Positions 10,336-20,470 of a DNA stretch of 64,000 bases are shown piece after piece. The notes beneath the pieces were generated by a model that searched no databases, was not told the origin of the DNA, and worked only from the letters and a program-made list of their open reading frames with translations. This DNA is from Agrypnia vestita. Taxonomy: Eukaryota; Arthropoda; Insecta; Trichoptera; Phryganeidae. Positions within the stretch are counted from its first letter, which is position 1. The number at the start of each line of letters is the position of its first letter. The stretch spans positions 186,001 through 250,000 of the forward strand of contig JADDOH010001516.1 in assembly GCA_016648135.1 (NCBI GenBank). The letters are read 5' to 3'. Both the position numbers and the translations under genes were made by a program.

Positions 10336-10946
10336 TATACAGGGTTATTTGGAAACATTAATAATCTCGCATGACTACATTCCTGCTTTGATTATGAGTC
10401 TAAAATGTTCAAGCTATCATGACCTAATATCAATAGTTATGGAGATATGCGACATCAAAGTTTGCATTTTTTTTCAATATTTCTGACTTATTTTTGTAAA
10501 ACGTTGAACTATCATTACAGTAACTTATGTCGATTACGAAAAATTAATTTGTTTCAATACAAGTTAAATAAAATTGTAAAAACCATGAAATTTTTCCAAT
10601 TGGAATTCGAAGGTTTTTATTATATTTTTTACAAAACGTTGAACTATCATTACAGTAACTTATATCGATTGCGAAAAATTCATGCGTTTCAATACAAGTT
10701 AAATAGAATGCTAAAAACCCTACAGAAATTCCAATTGGAGTGTTATCCAATTGGAATACGAATTTATTCTTTTATTTGACTTGTATTAAAGGGAATGAAT
10801 TTTTCATACTCGATAAGTTACTGTAATGATAGTCCAACTCCATAATTATTAATATTAGGCCATGGTTGCTAGAACATTTTCGACTCATAATCAAGGCCTG
10901 AATATTCTTCTGCGAGGTTATTAATGTTTTCCAATAACCCTGTATA
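10336..10946. mobile_element. long-TIR foldback element, family B copy 1
   Basis: About 610 bases bounded by TATACAGGGTTATT and its complement, with long imperfect inverted arms. One arm carries an internal tandem duplication of about 130 bases (10488..10742). Other copies are at 15229, 25694 and 51760. The 110-codon plus-strand frame here is an artefact of the repeat. Confidence 0.75.
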
Positions 10947-11402
10947 TTTTTTTTAATTGGGAAATTGATATTACTTGAAACGGGTAAATTGTTCAATTGT
11001 AGGGTAATTACCTTAGGTATTTACTTACTCGGTAAGAGTAACGGGACATTGGGTGATCGTGTGATTGTTTAATAATGTCGATGTTTGTCTCACAGAGCAG
11101 ACTATGAGGTCAAGTACAATATTGAGACACTGCCAGAAGTGAAATGGCGGGAACCGACTTGATCTAAAATTAAACACTTTTCACAAACTCGGCAATGTTA
11201 TCAACACATACTAGAATGTAAGCAACAAACTGCTCTCTAATATAAATATGTATTCTGGTCCCTAAAATAAGTTATACATACGTATTATAAGTTATAAAAT
11301 ACGGCTTTTAAAAATTCTAATTCTAATTTAATGACGGGATTTTTCATAATGTAATGTTTCCGATGACGTATCGGGATGGTATATAACCTGAGAAATGTCT
11401 GA

Positions 11403-11810
11403 TATACAGGATGTCCCGTATCTCGACGTCAAGCCGAAATCGGGTGATAGACCAAGTCATAATAGATATCAGAAAAACATTTAAAAAAATTTCGGTCATG
11501 TGTTTTAAAAATTATAAGCATTTAAAATAAATCAAAAAAATCTACACACTGTGATGGTCTTTTCACTCCTGTTGCTACAAATCTTAATTTTTCTTCATTT
11601 TTTTTTATTATGTGTAATCCTGAATAATGCTTCTGTAAACTTTAGTCCAAAATTCAAAGCCAACCGCTCCAGCGTGGAAGAAAATGTCACTTTTTGACCA
11701 AACCAAGTATTCAAAATCAATACTTTGCCCAGTTTTAACTGACTGTTTTTTTTATTTTTTTAAATATTTTTCTGATAACTATTATGACTTGGTCTCTCAC
11801 CCCTGTATAT
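11403..11810. mobile_element. TIR element with TATACAGG ends
   Basis: Left end ATACAGGATGTCCC; right end ACCCCTGTATAT. Inner inverted blocks are GACCAAGTCATAATAG and CTATTATGACTTGGTC. No coding sequence. Confidence 0.65.
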
Positions 11811-11960
11811 CATATGGAATAAGAAATAATATGGAATAAATGGTTATTAAAATCGTCATTAATTCAGCCGTACACGAATGACATCGTGCCAGACAGACCA
11901 AACAGATACTGACGTCACAACACGCACAGAATGTGGGGGAGGTGTATTTCTGTCAAATGT

Positions 11961-11969
11961 TTTCCCGCG
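11961..11969. promoter_or_regulatory. E2F-like TTTCCCGCG
   Basis: Consensus-like match, one of several in the intron. Confidence 0.25.
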
Positions 11970-12039
11970 TGAATTTTATGAAGGAAAACCGCGGGAATAC
12001 TAAAATAAAAACGTAGTCATATTTAACAATAGCAGTTAT

Positions 12040-12260
12040 AATAATAAACATTCGCTTGATACATATTAGAAAGTTTTCGCCAAAGCTGTTTAGAAAAAAA
12101 ATCGGACTAAATAAAACAGTTAAAAATAAATTGGAGACAATATTTTCAAAAATATCCTTTAATATTCCTGTCCGATTATTGAGATCTCCAAGCCATACCA
12201 GGTTTCATAATACTTATTTAGGCTATTGTTCGCCCTTATCTAGAATAATTAATTACTAAA
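12040..12260 (+). pseudogene. LINE reverse-transcriptase C-terminal fragment (Jockey/CR1-like)
   Basis: ORF 12056..12259 ends FNIPVRLLRSPSHTRF..YLGYCSPLSRIINY. This resembles the last segment of Jockey/CR1-type RTs: a basic-rich stretch, then a Y-x-x-x-SPL-x-R motif near the stop. 5' truncated. Assignment is by pattern only. Confidence 0.42.
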
Positions 12261-13299
12261 AAGAGAATTCATCCAGGAGCGTTGACAGTTGCATGTCACG
12301 TGATAAAACTTTATTGACCTTGGAATACACGCTCTCTATACTTGCGCAGTTATTTTATATCTCATACCAAAACTAAATAGAATTCAATTTATACCACAAC
12401 TCAATTTTATTTTCTACATTGTTTCTAATTTATTAACGATAAAAAGTGTATTACATGTAACGTTATTTCCCTAATCGTTATAAAATATTTTTAAATACTA
12501 GAACCATCTGTCCGGGTCATTACCGATTAAGCGCCCTTGAAGTGAAAACGGCGCTACGTAATTATTACGAATTATTATTATTACCCATATGATAATAATC
12601 TTAGGTTAAAAAATATTTCTGAATAATATGTCTCATATTGTATAACAGTATTATGAAAAGCGCGGGAAAGCTACAAGAAAAGGCGGGAAAATCGAAATAA
12701 CCAAAACAGCTTTCAATCACATGGCCAAATATTCACCACGACAAGGATTTTCTATAATGCCACAGGTAAATTAAGCTCAATAATGTAATAATGTAGTATT
12801 TTATGTCAAATTTGTACGTCTCTCTGTACAACGAACGCCGTGAAAAGCGCGGGAAACATGCGTAGAAACAAAAATAAACCGTACATTAGACCCGGCACAG
12901 CTGTTGTGCCGTCTGACCAGCTTCGGTCGAACTACAAAACCCTATACTACAAGATCCCGACTAAGATCGACCTTCACCAATCTGTTGAACTGAATGAAAA
13001 ATACTTTTTAACAATCATAATACATGAACAAATATATTGCGAACGGGTTGGTTGCCTGGTGAAATTAAGTCAAGCCTACCTTTAATTAAAATTAATGTAA
13101 TACATGTTTTTTTTTAAACTTTTTCACTTATTTGTTAACCAAACGAAATCAATATTGATTGAGAGTAGGAAGCATAAGGAACAAGAAACGGTTGGGTTGC
13201 CTATCGTTTTCTGGTCCATACTACAGGTTGCCAGGTAAAAATAGGTGAGTTAATACTATGTATTTATACTCATCTGTTTTCTTGTTGAAATTTATATTA
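12261..13299. other. no gene recognised; three E2F-like sites
   Basis: Two copies of TGAAAAGCGCGGGAAA (about 12654..12669 and 12841..12856) and GGCGGGAAA at 12682..12690. The 81-codon frame 12840..13085 has no known domain and is not supported by a repeat or splice pattern. Confidence 0.4.
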
Positions 13300-13769
13300 A
13301 AACTAGCTGGTCGTACCCAGCGTTGCACGGGTTAAGGATTAAGTAAAAAATAAGTTTGTGAGGGAAAACAAAGGTTCCCCTGTTCTCTAAAAAACAATGT
13401 TTCCATTTAACGTTAACATAAATTATTATAACATAACTGTAATACTTAGATATATTGTATCACAGACTTTTTTTTAGATATTAATGTCCTCTATAAACTG
13501 TAGTACATCATTTTGCTCTATTGTCAATAATTTCCACAGTGTACGCGATATAATTTTTTTTTGATATTTTTTTCACACGTTGGGTTACATTATCGAAGTT
13601 TTCATACGGATTTCTAACTTTTTTGAAAATATTCTATAGCCTATGTTCATCAAGAATAATGTAGGATTCTAAATGTGAAAGAATTTTTCAAATCGGTCCA
13701 GTAGTTTCGGAGCCAATTCAATTCAAACACACAATCAAATCTTTCCGCTTTGTAATATTAGTATAGATA
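13300..13769 (+). repeat. arthropod-type interspersed repeat
   Basis: Begins AAACTAGCTGGTCGTACCCA and ends TTGTAATATTAGTATAGATA, with CAAATCGGTCCAGTAGTTTC inside. This layout is a common dispersed repeat in arthropod genomes. I do not assign a superfamily. Confidence 0.6.
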
Positions 13770-13934
13770 CAGGTAATTTTATTACGAATACGATGGTATT
13801 AATTAGCCTAAGTTAAATCGGCCAAGACTTGCGGTTGCCGCAATTTAAAACAGCGCGCGACAGAAAAGTATTGCACGTATTATTCAGTGCGACGGAGGTG
13901 GACGCAGTGAAGCAGCCGTTCGTGACGCATCACC

Positions 13935-14085
13935 GACTAAGGCCCGGTTGTTTCAAGTTGGATTAAAATAAAAGTTCTTTTAAAGCATAGATTTTTACGG
14001 AAACGGATCGTTTGATTGGTGGAGAACGCAAAAATCTATGCTTTAAATGAACCCATACTTTAATCTAGCAAGGCGTGGTTCCGTC
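13935..14085. mobile_element. MITE, family C copy 1
   Basis: Starts GGCCCGGTTGTTTCAAG. Inner inverted blocks AAAGCATAGATTTTTACG and AAAAATCTATGCTTTAA. Related copies at 25480..25556 and 55412..55545. Confidence 0.6.
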
Positions 14086-14385
14086 CAAGTCAGTGATAAT
14101 TGCTGATACTAGATAGATGTAACTTTTTACTGAGAACCATCGAAAACCACGTGCAGGCTTCAATAGCGAGACTGCATTTTGTTGGGTAATTCACACGAAG
14201 GCGGGAAAGCGAATAATGCAAAATGTAACAGATGTCGCTCAATAGGGCATTATTGTCGATAATGATGTAGATAGTTCTTATATCTAATAATAATGGCTAT
14301 CTTTTCGAAGGAAACATACACTTGGTGGTGGGACATTATAATTAAATAAATAAAAATAACTTAGTTAAACACCACTTATATTTAT

Positions 14386-14432
14386 TGTCGAATCGGACCA
14401 GGTTTCGCCACGACCGTAGCTTCTTCAGCGTA
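14386..14432 (-). ncRNA. hammerhead ribozyme, intact core
   Basis: CTGAAGA (14428..14422), stem II GCTAC/GTGGC with one G-T pair, GAAA, AC/GT stem III with a 3-base loop, predicted cleavage after GTC. Stem I is only about 2 bp. Sense with the host gene. Confidence 0.65.
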
Positions 14433-14484
14433 ATGTAAAAATTGGAGTGAAAAAGCATTTTCATTGTTAAAAAAGTAGTGGGTT

Positions 14485-14709
14485 CTCAGAATTTGTAAAC
14501 CATTTAATTGAAGAAGACCACATGTTCAATAATAGTTCAGGTTAGAGTATTATTCATAAAAACGGAATAGGTAGTAGACTAGATATTTTAGAGGCATTAG
14601 AGATAAGAAAAGCCATTAATATGAATCGAAAAATCATTAATAATCAAGTAAACTTATCTTTTAATCCACTTTTAAATATGTTCCCTCTTAATAGTAATAT
14701 TCCCTGAGC
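14485..14709 (+). pseudogene. PLE polyprotein C-terminal remnant
   Basis: Frame reading VNHLIEEDHMFNN, then one stop, then RLDILEALEIRKAIN and KIINNQVNLSF, ending at a TGA. The L-E-x-x-EI ... NNQ pattern is typical of the end of Penelope-like ORFs, after the GIY-YIG domain. One internal stop shows it is dead. Confidence 0.65.
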
Positions 14710-14830
14710 ACTCCCACTACTCCCCTACCCCCATTATTGGCACTCCGTCCTTTCACACTAGTATATAAGCACATAATTTTTGAATGTTTAGGCAGTTAAG
14801 ATTCTCCCTGATGAAGTTGTGTTTAACTAA

Positions 14831-15228
14831 TTATAATGGTTAACGAATTATTTTTAGTTTAGAAAATAAAATGGCGCTTTCATATAGAGCTGAATCAATA
14901 ATAGCCTTGAGCGAAGATTTAACTTTATAATTACAGTTTTGACCAGGGCTTTGAAGACGACTGCGAGCAAAAGATAAATAAAAAAAACACTATTTACACA
15001 CAGTTCTCAGATACTACATAATATATGCTACAGAGCGAGAGAACGCGGTATAATTCGCGAGCGAACGCTGGCATAAATGTATCCGGTATACATATGCATC
15101 CGGTATAGACGATTCGCTCAAGCTCCAGACTTCAAGAGCCAGACTGGCCACTTTATAAAGTACTCGTGAAACGAACGTTGCACTATCACTACAGTAACTA
15201 ACATGGAATATTAAAAATTAATTCGATT
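14831..15228. other. no gene recognised
   Basis: Ordinary intronic DNA. 15175..15220 repeats an inner segment of the family B foldback element. Confidence 0.4.
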
Positions 15229-15666
15229 TATACAGGGTTATTAAGAAAACATTAATAACCTCGCAGAACTATATTCCTATCTTGATCATGAGTCGAAAAT
15301 GTTCAAGCAGCCATAACTTAATACCATTAGTTATGGAGTTATGCAATATTAAGGTTGACATTTTTTTTTCAATATAACTAAATTATTTTTTACAAAACAT
15401 GAATATTACAGTAACTTATATCGATAACAAAAAATCATTCGTTTCAACAGAAGTTAAATAAAATGACAAAAACCCTGCCGAAATTCCAATTGGAATTTGA
15501 TTGTAATGAAAATCGAACGTTTTACAAAAATAAATCAGAAATATAGAAAAAAAGGCAATGCATAAGCATTGATTTTAGGTCATGGTTGCTTGAACATTTT
15601 CAACTCATAATCAAAACTGGAATATAGTCCTGCGAGGTTCTTAAGCTTTTCAAATAACCCTGTATA
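15229..15666. mobile_element. long-TIR foldback element, family B copy 2
   Basis: TATACAGGGTTATTAAGAAA at the left; its inverted partner CAAATAACCCTGTATA at the right. Inner arms match copy 1. Confidence 0.72.
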
Positions 15667-15764
15667 AGTCAAAAAAGAAAAAGAAAAAATCCTTACAAAA
15701 AATATATTTCATAAATTTTTAATATTCGATACATATTTTTTTTAGGCTTCAACAGGCCAAGACG

Positions 15765-15905
15765 CCCAATTACAGAAGCGAAACACACCACAAAACACCT
15801 TCGCTTGAATAAAACACACGGATTAATTGTGACCTCACCGGGAATCGAACCCGGAACCCCCGGTGTGAGAAGTCAGTGTCATGCCCGCTGGGCTACGGGG
15901 GCCGC
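15765..15905 (-). mobile_element. tRNA-derived SINE, family S1
   Basis: Minus strand: head with TAGCCCAGCGGG (A-box-like) and GGTTCGATTCCCG (B box), then a body ending GGCCTGTTGAAGCC. It is a retroposon with a tRNA-like pol III promoter, not a tRNA gene: no acceptor stem or cloverleaf closes. Confidence 0.82.
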
Positions 15906-16560
15906 TAATTTCTGATATGAATTATTTTCATGATAATCTAATGTTTTATATTATCAATATGTATGTAATATTGTATATATATAATATGTAATGTAATATT
16001 GAAATAAAAGGTAACTTTGATATCGCTCGACTCAATAATTGTTGACATTTCACCCAAAGTGTAATAAATATGTTTCATTCAAAATTGAGTAAGGAAGGCT
16101 CCCTCGAAGTTTTTCCTACTAGCTACGAGATACCCTGTATATGCACATATATAAATTTTATTTATTAATGTAATTATTATTTATGATGAAATTATTTTAA
16201 AACATAATTATTCTCAATTATATGTCTAATTGAAATATTTGTTTACATTTTATTTTAATTAAATAACATAAAAAATCAGAGCAAAAATAAATTACGCCCA
16301 TTTTTACGCGTATTTGAAAAATATAAAATGAGTCATTTTCTTTTTTGTTGTAGTTAAACTGTCTCTGTCCATTTTCGTGACATAGTGGTATTTAAAAATG
16401 TTGATTTTTGTTTTGTTTAATAATATAGTTTTGATGACACCTTCTCATAATAATAACATCTCAAAAGTTTTAGAAACTGTAAAGAAATGAGGTTTTAATT
16501 GATTTAATATACAATAATAAAATATATTGTGAATAAATAAATAAAATACGTTGTGACAGA
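15906..16560. other. no gene recognised
   Basis: Very AT-rich DNA. Nothing assigned. Confidence 0.45.
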
Positions 16561-16620
16561 GTTGTTTATTATTAATATAATTAATACAATTAAACTTTGA
16601 TTTCACCACTTTTTTATTGA

Positions 16621-16669
16621 AAATATCAACATGTTTCAGAGCCCATGGCCCTTTCGTCAGGATACAAAT
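16621..16669 (-). ncRNA. hammerhead ribozyme, intact
   Basis: CTGACGA (16660..16654), 6-bp stem II around ATG, GAAA, self-complementary ACATGT stem III, predicted cleavage after GTT. Stem I pairs TATC with GATA (plus a G-T). Confidence 0.72.
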
Positions 16670-16797
16670 TGAAAAATCGAAGTACAGACAGAATAATGTA
16701 CCTACTTAACATGAAAATAAATTTAAATGATAACTATTTGTAAAAAGGACCTGGTTATTTATAATATTCAATATACTACTATTTCTTATTCTTTTTC

Positions 16798-17031
16798 TTA
16801 TTTCCAAATTTTGTAATTTATCAAACTGTGATTCTGTATAATTTGTAAACCCTTATTAATATCAAAAGAATGACCCATGGCCAAAAAGAGATGGTTAAAA
16901 AATTCAGAATAATTATTGCTATTTAAACACCTTAAGTGTTCCTTAACTCTTACTTCAAAATTTCTACACGTTTTTCCTATATAAAAATAATCACAATCAT
17001 TACAATTTAATTTTGTTAGTATACAATTGTA
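16798..17031 (-). pseudogene. PLE GIY-YIG endonuclease fragment
   Basis: Reads YNCILTKLNCNDCDYFYIGK, then TCRNFEVRVKEHLRCLN and onward. This is the Cys-x2-Cys ... YIGKT ... R-x3-R-x3-H pattern of the GIY-YIG nuclease found at the C-terminus of Penelope-like reverse transcriptases. The reverse-transcriptase part is missing, replaced at 17031 by an inverted terminal unit. The C-terminal LE-x2-EI segment is present only with stops. Confidence 0.85.
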
Positions 17032-17073
17032 TTCTGACGAAGGAGCCATGGGCTCTGAAACATGTTGATATTT
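17028..17073 (+). ncRNA. hammerhead ribozyme, intact core
   Basis: CTGACGA 17034..17040, 6-bp stem II (one G-T), GAAA 17057..17060, ACATGT, GTT. Stem I pairs GTATT with GATAT through two wobble pairs. Confidence 0.65.
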
Positions 17074-17231
17074 TCAATAAAAAAGTGGTGAAAACAAAGT
17101 TTACTTCTATTAATTATATTAACAATGTCACCACGAAATTATTTTGCTGTGTTTGAAGAAGAAGTTGTTTATTATTGTTGGGATTCTGTACCAAACAAGA
17201 TAATAAAAAAGAGAATGACCCAAACACACAC

Positions 17232-17237
17232 TTTATT
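17232..17237 (-). terminator. candidate poly(A) signal
   Basis: AATAAA followed on the minus strand by GTGTGTGTTTGGG, a plausible GU-rich downstream element. A second AATAAA lies about 20 bases upstream. Confidence 0.35.
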
Positions 17238-17432
17238 CATATTCGTTTCATTTATTTAAAAATGTATTACATGGTTTTGAAACAGGCTTTACTTGAAAAC
17301 TAGTCTAAAAAAGATGCAGATTTAACGCGCGTATTCCAATACAATTTGTCGAAAGTAAATTTACAATCTTCCTTAAAAATGCTTTAAGGCTGACGCAAGA
17401 GATTCGCTTGAATAACTTTTATGTCTGAATTT

Positions 17433-17534
17433 TTACTGCACAACATGATGGAGTTCACCGCGCGACGCGTAACCCAGGTAGCCGGCGAGGTACGCGCCGC
17501 AAACCGCACCCAGCATGGCCGGCCGAGCCTCCAT
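17433..17534 (-). CDS. unrecognised 33-codon ORF with a hydrophobic core
   Basis: Minus-strand ATG to TAA frame, strikingly GC-rich (CpG- and G/C-ending codons) in AT-rich DNA. The product would have Met-Glu-Ala-Arg at the start, a 17-19 residue Ala/Gly/Leu/Tyr-rich hydrophobic stretch, then a short polar tail ending VVQ. About 200 bases further on the minus strand lies AATAAA (17237..17232), followed by a GT-rich stretch, the layout of a poly(A) site. An in-frame TGA precedes the ATG by 15 codons, so it is either a stand-alone small ORF or the end of an exon starting after that stop. It is not in frame with a phase-1 join to the dap-like exon 1. I do not recognise a family. Confidence 0.3.
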   Translation of the reverse strand: MEARPAMLGAVCGAYLAGYLGYASRGELHHVVQ

Positions 17535-17539
17535 TGGGC

Positions 17540-18335
17540 AATATATCACATTTTCAACTTCGCATACACTGCTTCATAACCTACGAGGTGAGGATCCTAC
17601 CAATTATTATTATTTTTATTTATTTAAGGAAAATTTTAGAATGGTAAGAAATAATTAATAATAAGTAACTTATTAAAATATCTACAATAAAGTAAGAAAA
17701 TATTAAAAGGTAAGCTGAATGTTCTTGATTTAATTTATTTTTAATTTAATTAATTATTTAATTTAATTTCGTACCATGTTCCTAATCGGAGTGGTAGGTT
17801 CACTTTAATGTGAAACTTTTATATTACTGTTTCAATTTAGCATCACAAATATTACTAATATTTGAGCATTGAACTAAAGAAAATATAGACAATACTGATT
17901 TTTTTAACAAGCACACAAAGTGACAAGAATAAACAATGTAGTATTTCTATAACAATAGAAAATATGTATAAATTTAATAATAATAATATTAAATCTAATT
18001 GAATCCTATGCAATATATATAGATTATTTTTCCGACTTTGAAGTATATTTAATATCTTTTATCGATGGTTATTAGGGTAAACTGTCAAAACTGATCTCTT
18101 ACGACAATCATATTGTGAGAAATGCTTTCAATATAAGAATCACTCAACTCAACTGGGTGGAAAAAGGAGGAGCTTTTGCATGCCATCAGGATTGAGAGGG
18201 AAAGCCTAAAGATTTGTGCGCAGATGATTGGCTAGAATAGATTTGGTGACATGTTTGAACTACATATGGTTCAAAGATGGTTTTTTAGAACTGAGGTTTT
18301 TGATTACACTTTTATTAATTACATTTTTAAAATAT
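17540..18335. other. no gene recognised
   Basis: AT-rich intronic DNA. Nothing assigned. Confidence 0.45.
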
Positions 18336-18911
18336 TGTAACGTGATAATAGAATTCGGAGAAATAACGCACAATCGGAATCCCTCGTAATATTTCGAAGA
18401 TAACAAAACTATAAATCCCTCTGGAACGACCTACAATACTCTGGAATTACATACAATATTCGGGAGATATCTGGGACAGTATGGATGCAATGGGAACTTT
18501 CTCACAAATACTAAAAATGTATAGAATAGTCTCGGAGGTTCGGAAAACCAACGTGTTTCGTATAAAAAGCGGAGCCAATGCGGCGGCGCGTTATTATTAT
18601 TTTGGCGTTTACCGGCGTGACATTAAACAGCGATAAAACCATTAGCAAAAGCAGTGCTAATAAAGCGAGTGTAATACTAGCGACAATAGATTAATCGAAG
18701 AGACATTTATCGGGCGGATACTTAAACAAAATATTCTGACAAGCGATACTAAAGTGTTTCACAGATGAGTGATTAATTGCGAAATAGTGTGAATAGAAAG
18801 AATAGTGCTTAAATTTAATCAGTGTCCAGTAACATAATAATTAATAAATCAATAATTAATTTCCATTCCACATTTAACTGTTTTGCCTCTCACAGCCATG
18901 TCCCGTGACAA
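18336..18911 (+). mobile_element. possible solo LTR
   Basis: Starts TGTAACG and ends CGTGACA (imperfect TG...CA inverted ends). It contains a TATAAAAAG at about 18560, followed by a GC-rich leader. No clear target-site duplication and no internal region, so the call rests on overall layout. Confidence 0.3.
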
Positions 18912-19144
18912 TGTATATTTTTAATATTTATTGTTACCTATTAATATACATCTAATGGGATTGATCAATGTCAGAGCATTTATTAACAAATTTCTCTTTC
19001 TGCCTCCCCATTTTCACCTTGCCAAACCCAAGCAAAATTTATCTTATTATTAAATTTATCTTATAGGCATTAAAAAAAATTGTTATTTATTATGAAGAAT
19101 ACTTTAAACCTTTAAAATAAATGTATTAAACATTAAGTTCTAAA

Positions 19145-19280
19145 CAATGTATTTCAATATTCTCGTTTGTGTTTTCTGGGACATTCTGTTTCTACGATCT
19201 TTGTGGCCTATGAAATATTCTAAAAAAGATAATATTAATCTAGTTTCTGAACGGCCGTGAAAACCTAAGTAACAGTTTTT
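19145..19280. repeat. family 3 repeat fragment
   Basis: Contains GTTTTCTGGGACATTCTG and GAACGGCCGTGAAAACCTAA, the outer part of the repeat at 3700..4130. The hammerhead part is missing. Confidence 0.5.
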
Positions 19281-19559
19281 ATGTAATTCAACGTACAAAC
19301 TTTTGTCTGTGTAATATGTAAAGATGAAAAGAAAATATAGTGATGAATAATATTAATTCCTTAAAGAAGTTTTCATTAAATTAGTCATATGAAATAAAAA
19401 TATATTTACTAATAACTCGTTATTTAGTGATATACTAGCTTAGTGAGAGAGATACGAAACTAAATTGCGAAATAATATTATATACCTGATTATTAAATGG
19501 ATACTCGTGATTTTAATTTAAAACAAATATCTTTTTCAAAAAGCGGAAAATGATTTTGT

Positions 19560-19665
19560 AGTGACATTATTGATTGTTTTCACCACTTATATATTGAAAA
19601 TATCAACATGTTGTCATGTGGTGAAAACAACGTACATTTTTATTAATTATAAAACAAATATTGAT
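19560..19665. repeat. collapsed PLE terminal palindrome
   Basis: CACCACTTATATATTGAAAA plus ATATCAACATGTT facing GTGGTGAAAACAACG. These are two opposed PLE terminal ends with the ribozyme part deleted. Confidence 0.55.
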
Positions 19666-20279
19666 TTTGATATTGAAAGGAATAATTCAATCATTACATT
19701 CCAGAAGACATTACTCACATTGTACAAAACAGAAATGTTCGCGAAGTAAACCGCATCGACAGGCGACAGCCAGTGAGAGTGAAGATGGTTTATGTTGAGT
19801 GCGGTTTGGCGCGCCATTAAAATCCCCGGGGTAGCGACCGCAATAAGTAATCTTCGCTCGCAGGGCTGTCAGTGAATCATTTCGATCGTAAATTATTATT
19901 AACAATTATTATTATTATTATTAAAAACAATAATAAGACATAAATATATTAAGTGTCAGTTTGTTCCCCGAGATGCGTCATAAATACATAAACTGTTGTG
20001 TTGATTTGAAATTTTAAGTTATACATGTATACAGATCCCCAAAAATACAATACAATCTTAACCAGTTAATAAAATACCTACATTAAGAAACTCTATACTT
20101 AAAAATACGTTCTTACAGTTACACTAACATCGAATAGTCCATCATCAACCTTAACATACAGGGAGTTTTTAAGAGGTTTTTTTTTTACAGTGATAGCCAA
20201 TTTGATAGCAGACAGCTGATAATCTATGCTATTCTGATATTGCTAATATTGAGATGTCAGATCTTTATCCCAATCTTGA
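19666..20279. other. no gene recognised
   Basis: Contains a short GC-rich patch (19745..19880) with TTTGGCGCGCC, another E2F-like string. No coding assignment. Confidence 0.4.
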
Positions 20280-20470
20280 CAGGTATGTATAACATTCCAT
20301 TGCCGCCAATTTCGACAATTGACATGTTTGAAATTAATGAATTCAATCAATCAGAAAGCTCTAACGCGTAAACAAACCTTAAGTTATTCACAATTATGAA
20401 TAATGAGCTTTCTAATTGATTGAATTCAACAATTTTAAACCTGTCAAACATAAAACGTCAAAGAAAAGGC
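20280..20470. mobile_element. palindromic MITE
   Basis: Inverted arms near 20320..20365 and 20405..20455 built on ATTGAATTCAA-type sequence and GAGCTTTCT / AGAAAGCTC. Confidence 0.55.

Larger units (their letters stand above)
14302..14830 (+). mobile_element. 5'-truncated Penelope-like element (family 1, copy B)
   Basis: Order: inverted terminal unit (14302..14432, with a minus-strand hammerhead); C-terminal PLE coding remnant on the plus strand; direct terminal unit (14640..14820), broken off just after CTGATGAAG. The outer sequence matches 930..1450 closely. Confidence 0.72.
16570..17180 (-). mobile_element. 5'-truncated Penelope-like element (family 4, copy A)
   Basis: Minus-strand PLE. 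The terminal unit with a sense hammerhead is at 16570..16700, downstream of the ORF end. The C-terminal coding part is at 16798..17031. An inverted terminal unit sits at the 5' side (17028..17115). A further ATGTCACCAC...TTTGAAGAAGAA block (17125..17165) recurs after the sister copy at 33110. Confidence 0.82.

Noticed and set aside
10447..10779. 110-codon plus-strand frame with internal repeats
   Set aside because: Produced by a tandem duplication inside a foldback element that has no coding role in its other copies.
15838..15905. tRNA gene
   Set aside because: A and B boxes are present, but no acceptor stem closes and the same body recurs elsewhere. It is a SINE head.
17433..17534. Alternative dap terminal exon in the MEARP frame
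   Set aside because: The phase does not match the exon 1 donor. Kept only as a separate small ORF.
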